DNA of 64,000 bases from Centrapalus pauciflorus (lineage: Eukaryota; Streptophyta; Magnoliopsida; Asterales; Asteraceae). The position numbers and the translations under genes are program-made. The DNA lies in NCBI GenBank assembly GCA_020465985.1, contig JAANYP010002336.1, forward strand, positions 51,866 to 115,865. Direction: 5' to 3'. Positions 34,365-47,364 of the stretch are shown one piece after another. The notes beneath the pieces are model-generated. The model did no database searches. It had not been told where the DNA came from and saw only the letters and a list, made by a program, of their open reading frames with translations. Position 1 is the stretch's first letter; every line of letters begins with the position of its first letter.

Positions 34365-37300
34365 ATGGCTCACCGTAACAACCCCTTTCGACCAGTGTTT
34401 GTTGGTGCTGTTGTTCAAAAACATGAATCAATCACCACAATGCTAACCCTGAAACCTACCAACTACCTTGCATACCTAACCATCCCAAAAACTATGTGGG
34501 GAAAGGCTACGATGAAATGGTGGAGTTTCTGAAAGTTCATCCATTGAACTATGCCATGGCTGCCTCTCCTGTATATGAGTTCTGGTACACCTGTGCCTAC
34601 AACCCAGACACCAAAGTCATCAAGGGCACCATACTCAATGGGACTCAGACCATTGCAATCACCACTCGTCTGATCAGGGAAGCTCTTCGTCTCCCTGTGG
34701 CTGAATGATATGATCAGCCTCGGGCCGAAGATGAACAGGTGAAGAATCTGCTGCACTTTTGTGGTGTAGCAGAACCAAAGGTTGGAGCTACGCTATTCAG
34801 GAAGGATTTGTCTCCTACCTACAGTTTTCTGTTTGCCTCAGTGGTCATGTGCTTCAGGAGTAAGGTTGGTTCCTTTGACCAACTAAGTCGTGATGAGATT
34901 CCTATAGTCCTACAGCTTGTGGATGGGACTACAACCAACATGGCCAGATGGATTTTCATGAATTTGAGGAATCTGGTGCAGTAGGAGACACGTCCAGCTG
35001 CTGTTCGTTATCCCAGATTTCTAAGCCTCATTTGCAAGCATGTTTGTGGTGAGCATCTGTATAACTCCCAACCTTTACTTCGTACTACTGTTTTTCCTGT
35101 TATAGGAAATTGAGTTTTCTACACTCCGGTTCTCGAAAATGAGCCTCCTCTATCTACTCCAATGAGGAGGCTGCTAGGATTGGTGGAAGGACCCTCTGCT
35201 GTGAGGGTGTATCCAGAAGTTGCTCCTTCTGGAAAATCCAAATCCAGGGTCAAGTTTATTAAGAGGACCCTGGAAACGACTGAAGCTGGGCCTGTCCACA
35301 AGAAGGCCAAAACAGCTAAGTTTAAGTCTGCACCCTCAGCCTCTGTGGCTGAGGGGGAGCAGGCTTCTCACCCTGGTTCATTTGATGAACCTGAAGCCTC
35401 TGTGGCTGGTGCCTCTGTGGCACCTGAGACTATGGAACAGGCCAACCCACCTATTTCTGACCCAGTCTCCAAACCTACCCAATCTGAACCTCTCACCTCT
35501 CCACAATCACCCACCTCATCTCTCAGATCATACCAAAAAAAATCCTTTGCCGAAAAGAAACCAACAGCGAAAACAGCCCAAACCAGCCCCTATGTTCCCT
35601 CTCAACAGGGTTCAGTTGAAAAAGAAGCAACCCCTACTGCCTCTACTATTTTGGGAGAAGGATCAGCACAATTGGAGCCTGCTTCACTCCACCCCGTGTC
35701 AACCCCAAGTCAGCCTAGACCCTCTGGTTCCTCCCAACAGGAGCCAGTTGTACATAAGGAGAGAGCCACATCAACTATTCCGGTCTCCCAACAGGCTGAG
35801 AATATTGAAAGACAGCAGTTCCCTATACCCCATTTGAGTTCACACAGTCCCCACTTCATACTTCTTTACACTCTGAGTTTGCATGAGGTGCCCACTCTGC
35901 TGGCTTAGACCAACCAGCAGCTCAGCCTCAAATTTCTGTTCCTCATGATGCAGCTGTTCTACACCAAACAGCTGCTAAAGGACCAACCACTCAAGATGAT
36001 GAACCTCAGGGAACAGAACATCCCTTTGGTGAGGCTGCTCTTTCCATGCAAACTCCATCAGCAGGTTTCACCACTACTGATGTTGAAATGCAAATTCCAT
36101 CTCCCAATGATGAGGTACCTTTAAACCAAGGTGCTGCAGAGGGAACCACAACTGGCCTTAATGAAGGTTCTGCAACACAAGCAGCATCTGAAAGGCTCCC
36201 AACTTCTACCCCCTCTCCTGATGATGCAGCTACTGCCACTGCTGAAGGACCCATCGATCCCTCCAAGCTGGGCCACATTACTTTTGCCCAGGCTATGGAG
36301 CTTCTTTCAAAAATACCCTCTCCCTCTCCATCACATCCCCATACACCAGCCTCATCCTCATCATCACCATCTACTCATTCCAAACAGTCTACCTATACAC
36401 CTCCATCCCCTAAATATCTGTCTTTGAAGGATCAGCTTTCATTGCTGACCAACAAAGTTGGCTCTTTAGAAACTTCCATGTCTTCTCTAACCTCTCTCAT
36501 TTCAGACTCTGTGTCTGAATAGCATAAAGGATTCTTTGATGTATTCAAGAATTCCTTTCCATCCACTCCTCAAACTGACATCTCCTCACAGCTCCTTGCA
36601 CTCACTGCATAGCTGCAAAATGTCTCCACTTCCCTCTCCTCAATTCTTTCACACCAACAGGACTCTGTGTCCTCTATGACAGCTATATCTCAACAGCTGT
36701 CCACTCTCCTCACTACTTGCAACTCTACCATTCCTGATACACTGGCCAGCCTCAACACTCTCATCGTTTCTCTATCAAATTCTATGTCAGCAAACCTTGC
36801 TGATGTGCAGGACTCTCTTGAGTTACACCTTGCACAACTTCAAAGTTTGCTATTCACAGCTTCTGATAGAGAAAATATTCTTAAGATGACCTCTCTTGCT
36901 GATTCCCAATCCTCTTCTATTCAAACCTCTCTTCCCCAACTTGCAGAGGTGAAGGACAACCTGGCTTTCTTAGTGCATAGCCTGGTTGGTCCCAAACCTG
37001 CTGCCAAAACTGCTGCCAAGGCTGCTACTGAATTTGTTTCTTCAGGCAGACCAGTTGTTGAAGGTGCTGGTCCATCCCCTTCAATGGGGGAGAAGTTGTC
37101 TGCCTCTAAGACGAAGTCTAAGGGGGAGAAAACCTTTTCTCCTAAGGAGAAATCAACATCTACTGGTCAAACAGCAGGTGCATCTGGAACAGGTACTGGT
37201 CCAGCTGAGGGTGACTCTCATCAGCCTGACGCTGCTCAGCCTACTCAGGCTGAATCTCCAAACCCTACACAGTCTAAGGAGGAGAAATTTATTCCTGAGG

Positions 37301-38603
37301 ACAGGCCAGGCAGCAGAAGGAGGCATCTTATTCTGGAGGAGGAAGAAGAAGAAGAGGAAGACATTCCTGAAGCTGTTACTACTACAACAGCTAAAGGAAA
37401 AGAAAAAGCAGTGGTTGATCCTGACCGCCAGAAAGAAGCAGAGCTAAAACTTGACAAAGCCAGGGCTAAAGAAATGAGCGTTCCAATTGAAAAATACTAT
37501 GAGCTCAGAGATGAACAGCTCAAAGCCCTGGAAATACTGAGAAAAGAAGAAGCATCTACCAAAGCTGCCATATCTCTTGCATTCAAAGAGGCAAGCAAAA
37601 CCAAAATGCCTTCTTTGGATGTACAGTGAAAACTGCTTGAAGCTGCTAGAGATTCTGCTGGAGAGAAGGAAAGTGTACAGGAAAAGGGTGCTCTGGTCTC
37701 TGTGACCAAACCAAAGCAAGCATCCTCTGCAAGGGCCCAGTTCCACTATGACAACTTGGCAAGGAAGAAGTTCCATGATGTAGCTGATATTAGACTTGCC
37801 AAGGAATCTATTGTCAAAGTTGTCCCTATCTCAAGAAAAGGCAAACAGTGGAAGCTCCAAATAACCAGAATGGGTGCTACATGACCTGAACTGGACTCTT
37901 ATGATTACACTGACGTTACACAGATGGGGTACAGGGAATGGGTTGAGCTTGCAGTTGCTCTGTGCCAGTCTAAGTCTGAAACGGCTAAGACTATCAGGGC
38001 ATATGTTAAGAAGCTGATGGAGAGAGTAAAAGATCTTGGCCTGATCTCAAAAGAATTAAGTGAGGGTGTCTCTGTGACTTACCCTAAGATAAAGGCTAGG
38101 AGGACCAAAAAGGATTCTGAGGTGGACGAACTCCTCATCTTGATTGAATAAGGTGATTATGCTGTTGAAATCAAAGGAGTTAACTACAGCCTGCCCAGTG
38201 GAGTAGAGTTTGAAGAAGGCAAAAGAATTGAAAAACCTGAGTTGGGGGCATTCTTTGTAGATCCCCTAACACAGAAGAAGTGCTTTCAGAGAGCATCAGA
38301 TCTATACAAGGTGGATCTGAGACAGCTTGCAGCCTTCAGACTTGCAAATTCATTCAGGCAATCCAGCAGGTGGAGAGCAGCCGTCGGGGACCAGCTTAGA
38401 GGCTTTTATGAAAGAGGTGAACTTCAAGATCCCAAGTTTATGATCCTCAGAGTTGATATTCAAAATTTGGACGAAAGAAGGGATGAACTTTAAACGATCT
38501 GGAGGAAACAAGGGACCAGCTAAAAGGCTTTTATGAAAGAGGTGGAGAGCAGCCGTCTGGGACCACCACTGGAGTGAAGTCCACCTACTATCTGGGTAGG
38601 TGA
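34365..38603 (+). pseudogene. Element C ORF3 (about 1,400 codons)
   Basis: Starts MAHRNNPFRP at 34365. N-terminal module to about 34984: LTLKPTNYLAYLTIPK, then after a frame change EFLKVHPLNYAMAA, EFWYTCAYN, LIREALRLPVAE, LVDGTTTNMARWIF. Next a Pro/Ser/Thr-rich region (35162-36660), a helical stretch with Leu heptads (36667-36960), an acidic patch EEEEEEEED (about 37340), a Lys/Glu-rich coiled coil (37420-37620) and a tail (LARKKFHDVADIRLAKESIVK, MGYREWVELAVAL, GAFFVDPLTQKKCFQRASDLY). After a one-base shift at 38491 it ends in another coiled coil (DLEETRDQLKGFYERGG) at TGA 38601. Stops at 34707, 34983, 36520, 36611, 37627, 37881 and 38148. No known enzymatic domain; the role is unknown. Confidence 0.75.
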
Positions 38604-38931
38604 AGAATGGAAGTTGTCCATCTGTTGGACAGGCTTGCCATTATCTGCTCCCAAAATCAACAGTCCAAAGTGTTGAACTCTTTTGTACATTAGTTGTACT
38701 TTGTTACATCTGTTGTAACTTTTTTTATTTACATTAGTTGTAATATACATTAGTACATTAGTTGTACTTATGTAAAAACATGTGTTGTTTATGTAATCAA
38801 AATCAGTATATATAAACTGATCTTTTACTTTACTTAAATGTTGTAATCTCATTTCAGCAAAATGTATTGTAAAATGTATAGTGATTATTGATTAAATCAG
38901 CTCAGACTGATTATTGCAAATAGGGGGAGAT
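38604..38931 (+). other. 3' untranslated region and polypurine tract of element C
   Basis: AT-rich with several TTAGTTGTA / ACATTAGT words (38690-38770) and no gene. It ends with the tract AAATAGGGGGAGAT (about 38918-38931), which directly precedes the 3' LTR. Confidence 0.8.
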
Positions 38932-40039
38932 TGTTAGGCACAAAAAGGCCTCAGTCAAACCTGCTCTACATATGAGGGGGATATTTCTTAATCAAACCTG
39001 TTGATGCACTCGAAGGTATAATTTAAGGCCGGTTTATGCCTTATTGTAACCTGAAAAGTGATTTGCAATATCAGCCAAAAGCTGCTTACAATGTTGCATT
39101 CGTTGCAACAAAGGCAGTTTGTCCAAGCTGTTCTGCCTACTGAATAGGCTGGACATAAACTGTATACGCTACTCTATTCTATTGAGCAGCTCGGATAGTC
39201 TACAAGTGTTCTGTTCTTTGTGAACAGAACCTGTTCTTTTTGAACATGTTAAACACTTTATGGAATATGTTTCAAAGTCCTCATGTATTGTTTTTGGCTA
39301 CAAGATCAGTTTACAAGTCGAAGACAAAGTGGAAAACAGAACTGCACAGCCTGCCCACGCTGTTCTGTTACATTAAGACAAACGGATATCTGAAAGGGGT
39401 GACAGACCTTTTCTTATATCAAAATGGAATTAGCAAAAGAAGAAAGATGCAAAGTTGACATTCCTCTTTTGGTTAAAGCCTTATGCAACAGTGACAAAAA
39501 GGAAAAGACAAAGATTCTGCCATGTGAAGACAAATATACTTTATAAGAACGTGCAGAAAGGTGTTTTTTCTTTTTGGAAAGACTTTCCACTATCTCATCA
39601 GTCCAATGAAGAAGCTTCACTGAGATTCTCCTTTTGAGTATAAAAGGAAGCTTCTAAGGATTATGAGATATCAAGAGTGTGAAATCAAAATGTGCATTGA
39701 AGTGTATTATTCCTTGCATGCAAGTTTGCTTATATAAAACAGTAGAGTGTGTCTAAGCTGTCCTTGTCTAAGCTGTCCATCCGAGTCTTGTAAAAACAGT
39801 GAGTGCATCTAAGTGAGTGTATCCATTGTAATTAGTCTGAGTGTGTCTTAGATTTGCTGAACAACTGTTGTATCTGTCATCTCAGCTTGAACCTTTCCGC
39901 ATTCAAGCTTGTTTGTGTTTAACACTTGTTAATAATATACACAAACATTGAGAAAAATATTGTTAAGTTTTTAAATAGCTGTATTCATCCCCCTCTACAA
40001 GTTAGAACTATACACTTGGGAAACCTTTTGGGACCTACA
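38932..40039 (+). repeat. 3' LTR of element C
   Basis: 1108 bp from TGTTAGGCAC to GGGACCTACA. It has the block missing from the 5' LTR, including a double hairpin CTGTTCTTTGTGAACAG (about 39210-39245). TATAAAAG at 39639-39646, TATATAAA at 39731. Confidence 0.93.
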
Positions 40040-40845
40040 ACAAACACTCCATTTCAAATTGGAATCATCTAGAAGATTTTTTTGTTGAAAATCAAGTTTT
40101 TGAACTTGAATTTTGAAATATTCTTTTAAAACTCGGATAAAACTAAATTTTAGTTTTAATTGAGTTTTATCAAGTGTGAATCGAGTTTGATAATTGCTCT
40201 GACCGAGTTTGATCAAAGAGTTGACCGAGTTTGATCACTCTTTGATCGAGTTTGTTAAAGAACTGATTGAACACCATTCGAGTTTGATTAGACACCATTC
40301 GCGTTTGATCAAACATCATTCGAGTTTGATCAAACATCATTCGAGTTTAATCAAACTTAATTCGAGTTTGATCAAATATAATTTGAGATTTACAAAATTT
40401 GTTTTCGAGTTGAATTACTTGTACTTGGGGTGTGATTAACAGTTCTTCGAGTTTATTCACAGTATATTCGAGTTTGGTCAGAAGCATTCCAGTTCATACT
40501 TTTCATTCGAGTTGAACCAAGTTTCATTCGAGTTTTATCTTGTTTCAGTCGAGTTTCATACTCAATTATTCGAGTTGAGTTATTATTACTTTGAGTTTGA
40601 TCCTTGATTATTCGAGTTTTATACTTCACTGTCCGAGTTTATTCCTTTGTTAATCGAGTTTGAGACTTTGTCAATCGAGTTTGTTCCTTCATACTTCGAG
40701 TTTTACCATTCATTAACCAAGTTTGATCATACTTATTTTGAGTTTGGTCATTCATTCAGTATTCATTCAAAATGATTCAAATTCCATAAAAAGATCTTGG
40801 AAGATTCAGTATTGTCAATCCACAATATCCAAAGATGCACTAGCC
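40040..40845 (+). repeat. Leader of element D with TCGAGTTTGATC repeats
   Basis: From about 40130 to 40760 the motif TCGAGTTTGATCAAA or variants occurs about 25 times at spacings of 20-35 bp (for example TTCGAGTTTGATCAAACATCA). It is non-coding and ends before a good start context (GCCATGGG) at 40846. Confidence 0.8.
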
Positions 40846-43805
40846 ATGGGTTCCGAAACCAAACCTCCAATTCCTTACAAAGGAGAGTACGCGCAATGGA
40901 GGGAATGGTTTTTAGAGTTTATCAGCTTTCATGATTTATCTGAAGAGATGCTAGCTTAACTGACGGAAGGCCCAACCAGTCTTTGTTACAATAATGGTAG
41001 TTCCGAACAGTAATCTGCCGATACCTGAGAGAACAGAGGAGGTCACAACTGCTAATCTGACTGAGGCTCAGAAAAGAAGAAAGCTAAGAGATAAAACAGC
41101 CTGAAAGCTCCTGCTAATTTCAATTCCAAATGACATCTACATAAGTTTGACCAATACAACCACAGCCAAATCCATTTGGGATGAGGTGTGTAAGCTGATG
41201 AGAGGGTCAGACAAAGCGGCCACAAACAGAGCTCGAAACAGTTTGATGACATTTGAGAATTTCTGAGCTAGAGAATGAGAGCTGTTAGAAAACAAATATA
41301 CGAGATTTGTTAACCTTGTTAGTGAAATGAAGAGAAACGGGGTAACAAAGTCTAACCTGGACATCAAAGTCAAATTCTTGAATGTTGTAAACCTAGAGTG
41401 GGATAAATACACAATGATAATCCAAAAGACTAAAGAGATAGATGACATGGATTTTCATATGGTGTTTGCAAACTTAGACAACTATCAAGAAGTTGTTTTA
41501 AGAAAAGTATCTAGAAAGAAGCAGGCCGAGAAAGTGACGATTGATCCACTGGCTCTCCTCGCAGACAAAAAGTATAGATATAAGCTGAAAAAGGAGAAGC
41601 GAGTCGTTATAATTAGTAGTTCCTCTGAACCAGAATCAACAGAATCATCAGCAGACTCAGAGATTGAGGAAATGAAGAAGCAGATGGCTCTACTGACGAA
41701 GGCTTTCCAGAAGAAATTTTATCGCAAGCCATCAAACAATAAAATGTGATACAAGACAGGCTCCAGAAAGTATGAGAAAAGAGATAAATATGAAAAATCT
41801 AGAGAAAGCTGTGGTAAGAAGGTTGGAAAGTATGAGAAGTCTGACAAGAAAGAAGAAGAACAGAAATGTTATAACTGTGGTAAGCCAGGTCACTTTGCAA
41901 GGGAATGCAGATAGCTAGTAGTCAAGAACTCAAACTACTATACTTGGAAGGCACTGCTAGCTAAAGAAAAATAAGTTGGAAAGGCTTTTAATGGCTGAGG
42001 ATGACCACTGGCTTCAACTGTCTGATGATGAAGATATTCTGGATGAAGATGCCCATTATTGCCTAAAATCAGAAATTTTGAATGAATTTGAGATAAGTAA
42101 ATCTGCTATGCTGGCTGAAGATGAAGTCTGGGTTGGTTTGACTGATGATGAAGAAGATGAGAAAAAGGATTCTGATTCCGAAATTGAACTGAGAGAAGAA
42201 ATGGCATTAATGGCTACAAGAGCAGCTTGATGCATCAAAGAGCAAGAGGATGATGGGTCAGATTCAGATGCCTCAGACGACTCAGAGACACCCAAGGTAT
42301 ATTCTAACCCTGAATCTGATGAAGATAACTCCTGTGAGCTTGAACAAAAACTTGCTCAAATGGCTTTTATGCTAAAACATTTTGAAAAATCTTTAAAAGC
42401 CGAGAAAAAGAATGTTCATTCTTTGGAAATCAAATTAACACTCAAACATGCCTTAGTGTTGGGGTTTTCCAAAGATAAGGCATTTGCATTGCAATCTATA
42501 TCTAACATAGAGGAAAAATACACTGACATTCAATTGCAAAATGAAAAGCTGAGTAACACTATTTTTGACTCAACAATAAAACTAAAATTAGCAGAATTAG
42601 AATTAGCAAATTATTCTGTAAAATATAATTTATGAGAAAATTAAATCCTTAGAATATGAATTTCTTAAAAGGTCAAACAGATCAGACTATTCACCTGAAT
42701 CAACCAAAAGACACTGATTTTTATAATTCAAAACAAGGAATTGGTTATGATAATCCCAAGTATCGAACGAAAGCAATTTCGTGTTCACCAACTCTGTATG
42801 ATACAAGATACATAAATTTAGGATTACAATTGGTATTTTTAAAAGCATCAGATGAGATAGAATCAGGTGAAGATCAGAAAAGGTTGAGAAAAGATAAAAT
42901 GCAAAATACTCTGGATTACAACAAGCTTAATGAAAGTTATCAAAATCCTTGTAAATCAGAAGAGTATATTCAGACATATACTGATAAAGATTTGCCTGAA
43001 AATACATCTTAAACTCAAAAACAATACATTTCGAACTCAATTTTTGAGAAGATAAATTCTGATCTTGAATTGAAACTTAAAACTTTTGAGACTGAAAAGG
43101 AAAAGCTTCAGGTTGTGATTAAGGATTTGGAACTGAAACTTCAAAACTAGCCTGAAATCAAAACTCAACCAGATCAGATTTCTTCAATTCAACCTGTACT
43201 ATTAATTTTGAAAATGAGTTTGATCTGTATATGAACTCTGAATTCAACTCGTTGGATGAAATGTTTGTCAAAATTGATGAGTTTATTAAACCACTTCATG
43301 ACAAACAAACTGATAAAACTAAAGAACCAGTAAGTATTTTTAAAAGAATACCTACAGATTCTAAGGTTGAATCAGTTCCATTACCTGTTTTACACAAAAA
43401 AGAGAAAGCAAAAGTTTCTTTTGTTACTCCAAAATTTGAAATAGGTGAATCATCTTCATGAAAGGTTACAGCTGCAAAGAAAGGAAAGAAAGTTTTACAA
43501 AATAAGGCTAATACTAAATCCACTAATTCTTGTTCTTCTGTTATGTCAGATAATTCTGTGAAAAGAACATTGAAGAAAATTTGGCGAAAGAAGCAAGTGG
43601 AAAAGAAAAAGACGAGTTTTAGAAAGTAGTGGAAAGTGAAAGATTCTAGTATTACAGATAGGATTAGATTTGTAGAGAATTCTGTATGTAATAAATCAAC
43701 TGTTAAAAAATGTTCAAAATACTCACGTGTTGAACTGTTTTTGTTTAATTCTGCCAAATGCCATTCTTTAAATGTTAAATATGTGTATAATTCTGATATG
43801 TTTGT
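40846..43805 (+). pseudogene. gag: Element D gag with zinc knuckle and coiled-coil tail
   Basis: Starts MGSETKPPIPYKGEYAQWRE at 40846. Capsid fragments follow (41107-41450: IPNDIYISLTNTTTAKSIWDE; FLNVVNLEWDKYTMI). CCHC knuckle CYNCGKPGHFAREC at 41867-41908. Downstream come acidic Asp/Glu-rich segments (41976-42330), a Leu/Lys coiled coil (42360-42635), the conserved TIHLNQPKDTDFYNSKQGIG segment (about 42670-42740, also in E at 54935-54990) and a Lys/Glu-rich linker. Stops at 40957, 41101 and 41750 and many frame changes. The long tail after the knuckle is a SIRE-lineage trait. Confidence 0.8.
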
Positions 43806-46800
43806 ATGGGTAGCAAAGAACAAGGTTCCCAATTTAAACAGCAAAGGGATCCAAAGAAACAAATTTCAAAATTAGTTCCAAAAAGAACTGTAAAACAATG
43901 GATACCCAAGAAGACTGTTAAAAAGTGGGTACCAAAGACAAAGAAATCATCTGTATTTCTACCCGAAGAAATACCACATGATTTACCGAAATCCAAGGTA
44001 CCCAATATAAGTGGGTACCTCACGTTATACTTCGTCTTTTTGGTAAATCATGTGTGGTACCTTGACTCCGGATGTTCCAAGCACATGACAGGACAGCGAG
44101 ACACCTTCACAAATTTCGTGGACAAATTCTGTGGGACGGTCAGATTTGGAAACAATCGGTTCTGTACGATCAAAGGCTATGGAAGTCTGGAATATGATAA
44201 GAGTACAACCCAGAAGGTATTTTATGTAGATGGACTTGGCCATAATCTGTTTAGCATTGGCCAACTGTGCGACAAAGGGTTGGAAGTCAATTTCAAGTCG
44301 AATAGGTGTAGCATAAGATCTGGGGAAGGGAAGGAAATCTTTGCTGGAACTAGGAAAACAAATTTGTACTCCAAAGACCTAGCAAACATTAATTTGAAGA
44401 ATGATGTCTGCTTACTATCAAAGGCAACATCAAAAGAATCGTGGTTGTGGTGTCGCCGTCTATCTCATTTGAACTTCAAAGAACAGACCAGTCTTGCAAA
44501 AGGTGATTTAGTAAAAGGTCCACCGACTCTTCGATTTTAAAAGGAGTAGTTGTGTGCAGTATGTGAAAAGGGAAGATGGTGTGGGATTCATACAAATTAA
44601 AAGTTGAACATTCTTCAACTAGGCCATTAGAGCTTCTTCATATGGATTAATGTGGGCCTATGCGGGTACAAAGCATAAATAAGAAGAAATATGTGTTGGT
44701 GATAGTAGATGATTATTCAAGATACACATGGGTGTTCTTCCTGAGATCCAACTCTGAAGCTACTGAGATAATAATTGACTTCATACGCAAGATACAAGTT
44801 AAGTTGTAGATTTCTCTCCAGACCATTAGATCTGATAACGACACAGAATTCAAGAACAAGTCCCTCGAGACATTTCTTAGTTTTGTTGGGATATCAATTT
44901 TCTGCAGCTCGTACCCCACAACAAAACAGCGTAGTTGAAAGACGAAACCGAACTCTTGTGGAATCTGCAAGGACGATACTCGCATATTCAAATCTACCGC
45001 TATTCGTCTGGGCTGAAGCTGTGGCAACTGCGTGTTTCAACCAAAACAGATTTATAATTAATAAAAGATTCGAAAAAATGCCATATGAGTTGATAAATAA
45101 ACGAGTTCCTAATATAAAATTTTTGTATGTCTTTGGATACAGGTGTTTTATATAGAACGATAAAGACAACTTGAGAAAATTTAATAAGAAAGCTAATGAA
45201 GGCATATTCATTGGATACTCAAAAGAATTGGTGGAATTCCGAGTGTACAACAAACGCACGAAGACCATCAATGAAAGCGTCAAAGTTAAATTCGATGAAG
45301 GCATTGTCATGGCTCCTGGACAAGCCAATTCAGGTGCCGAGTCTAAACAGATGACTTCTTTGAAGTCACCGGAGCTGAAAGATGATATGAATGATTTAAA
45401 TAAATTGTTTTAAAATTTTTATTAAGACTACTTTGATAAGACCAAATCTGATGTTCAAATTTTGGTTCCTGACAGAGTTACTGAAGATCATGTCGTAGTC
45501 TCAGATCATTCACATCTACCAATTCCAAAGATACTGGAGATGTTTCAACAACTGATGTACACAGTCCCTCAGAAAGTGTACAACAATCTCAAGCTCTAGA
45601 ATCTAATGATGCTCCCTTGAAATCTGAAAATTCAGAAACCCCTACCTCAGTTGATATTCCATCAACATCAGAACCTATCCCCCGTACACCATACCTGGAC
45701 TTGAATCGCAATCAAGACCAACTTCAACCTTATCCTGATTCTTTTAAATGGACAAGGGACCATCCACCATTGGTGATCCCTCTGCTTCTGTAAAAAACCC
45801 GGAGAGCTACGTTAAATGAATGTCTCTTCTCAAATTTTTTGAGCAAGATAGAACCAAAAACGGTGAAGGAAGCTCTTCCATATGCAGACTGGATTGTAGC
45901 GATGCAAGAGAAGCTCAATTAGTTTGAAAGGTTGCAAGTCTGGAGATTGGTAGAAAGACCAAAAGACAAATCCATCATTGGCACGAAGTGGATTCTCAAG
46001 AACAAGAAAAATGAACATGGTGTCATCATTCGGAACAAGGCAAGACTCGTTGCCAAACGATATAGTCAGCAGGAGGGAATAGACTACGATGACGCATTTG
46101 CCCCCGTTGCCCGGATTGAGGCCATTAGAATGTTTTTAGCGTTTTAACCTCATAAGAATTTCACTGTATACCAATGGATGTAAAAGCTGCGTTTTTGAAT
46201 GGGGAGTTAACAGATGAAGTGTTTACATATCAGCCCGAAGCATTTACCGATCCTTAAAAGCATGATCATGTATATATTTTAGACAAGTCACTGTATGGCC
46301 TTAAACAAGCACCTCGAGCTTGGTATGTGCCCTATCAAATTATATTTTAAAATGTGGCTTCAACAAAGGTGCAGTAGACACTACCCTATTCATTAAACCA
46401 CAGGGTCCCGATATCATAGTTATTCAGATATATGTAGATGATATAATATTTGGGTCTACAAATCCGGAATTTTGTAAAAAGTTCGCGTTTTAAATTTCCC
46501 CAAAATTTGAAATGAGCATGATGGGTGAAATAAATTTTTTTTGGGTCTACAAGTTAAATAACTGAGTGATGGAATTTTCATCAATCAGTCTAAATATATA
46601 CAAGACATGTTGAAGAAATTTAACATGGTCAACAGTACACCCATGGCTCCTGATTCTAAATCAAAACTTTATGAGGACATCTCAGGGAAACCTGTTGATG
46701 TAACTCATTATCGAGGAATTATTGGGTCGTTAATGTACAGAACCGCGAGTAGACCTGATATTATGTTTGCTACTTGTGTCTGTGCTAGATATCAGGAAAA

Positions 46801-47364
46801 TCCAAAGGAATCACATTTGGCTGCTGCCAAAAGAATTTTAAGATATCTAAAGGGTACTCCGATATTAGGTTTGTGGTATCCTAGGGAATCATCATTTACA
46901 TTGACTGCCTGTTCTGATGCTGATCATGCAGGTGATAAAATGGATCGAAAGAGAACATCAGGAGTAGTTCAATATGTGGTGACAAACCCGTCTGCTGGTC
47001 ATCCAAGAAACAACACTTTGTCTCACTATCAACAGCAGAAGCTGAGTATGTTGTTGTTTCATCATGTTGTTTACAAGTGTTGTGGATGAAAAGCCAACTG
47101 CGAGACTACATGTTTACACCTTAGAAGATCCCTATCTACTGTGATTCACAGAGCGCAATTGCAATTGCGTCTAATCCGGTGCAATACTCCAAAACTAAAC
47201 ACATTGACATTCGGTACCATTTCATAAAAGATCATGTAGAAAATGGTAATGTAGAATTATATTTTGTACCGACTGAATATCAACTAGCTGATTTGTTTAC
47301 CAAATCGTTAGATGAAAAACGCTTTAACCTTTTGGTATACAAATTGGGTATGTTGAATCGGTAG
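43806..47364 (+). pseudogene. pol: Element D pol polyprotein
   Basis: Protease VWYLDSGCSKHMTG (about 44052-44095), integrase zinc finger WLWCRRLSHLNF, in which the first His is Cys, integrase core (IVDDYSRYTWVFFL, RSDNDTEFKN, VVERRNRTL), RT ([17 protein letters not shown] segment at 45970, [24 protein letters not shown] with YVDD intact at about 46430) and RNase H ([26 protein letters not shown]) with stop at 47362-47364. Stops include TAG 45920-45922 in LN-stop-FE (Gln expected); a frameshift follows AWY near 46330. Inactive. Confidence 0.85.

Larger units (their letters stand above)
26827..40039 (+). mobile_element. SIRE-type Ty1/copia retrotransposon C, complete in layout but decayed
   Basis: Order: 5' LTR 26827-27571, primer site 27574-27588, gag 27634-30391, pol 30392-33689, spacer with TATA, ORF3 34365-38603, polypurine tract 38919-38931, 3' LTR 38932-40039. 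About 13.2 kb. The LTRs differ at roughly 6% of aligned bases by eye, so it is not recent. No matching 5-bp target duplication is present (AAAAT left, ACAAA right). It is the reference copy for elements B, G and the solo LTR, which belong to the same family. Confidence 0.92.

Noticed and set aside
26827..40039. A 5-bp target duplication for element C
   Set aside because: Flanks AAAAT and ACAAA do not match, even when the LTR end is shifted by a few bases.
40130..40760. Possible CRISPR-like or satellite array of regularly spaced TCGAGTTT words
   Set aside because: Repeats are degenerate, with irregular spacing and no unique spacers of fixed length, and lie in the leader of a plant retrotransposon.
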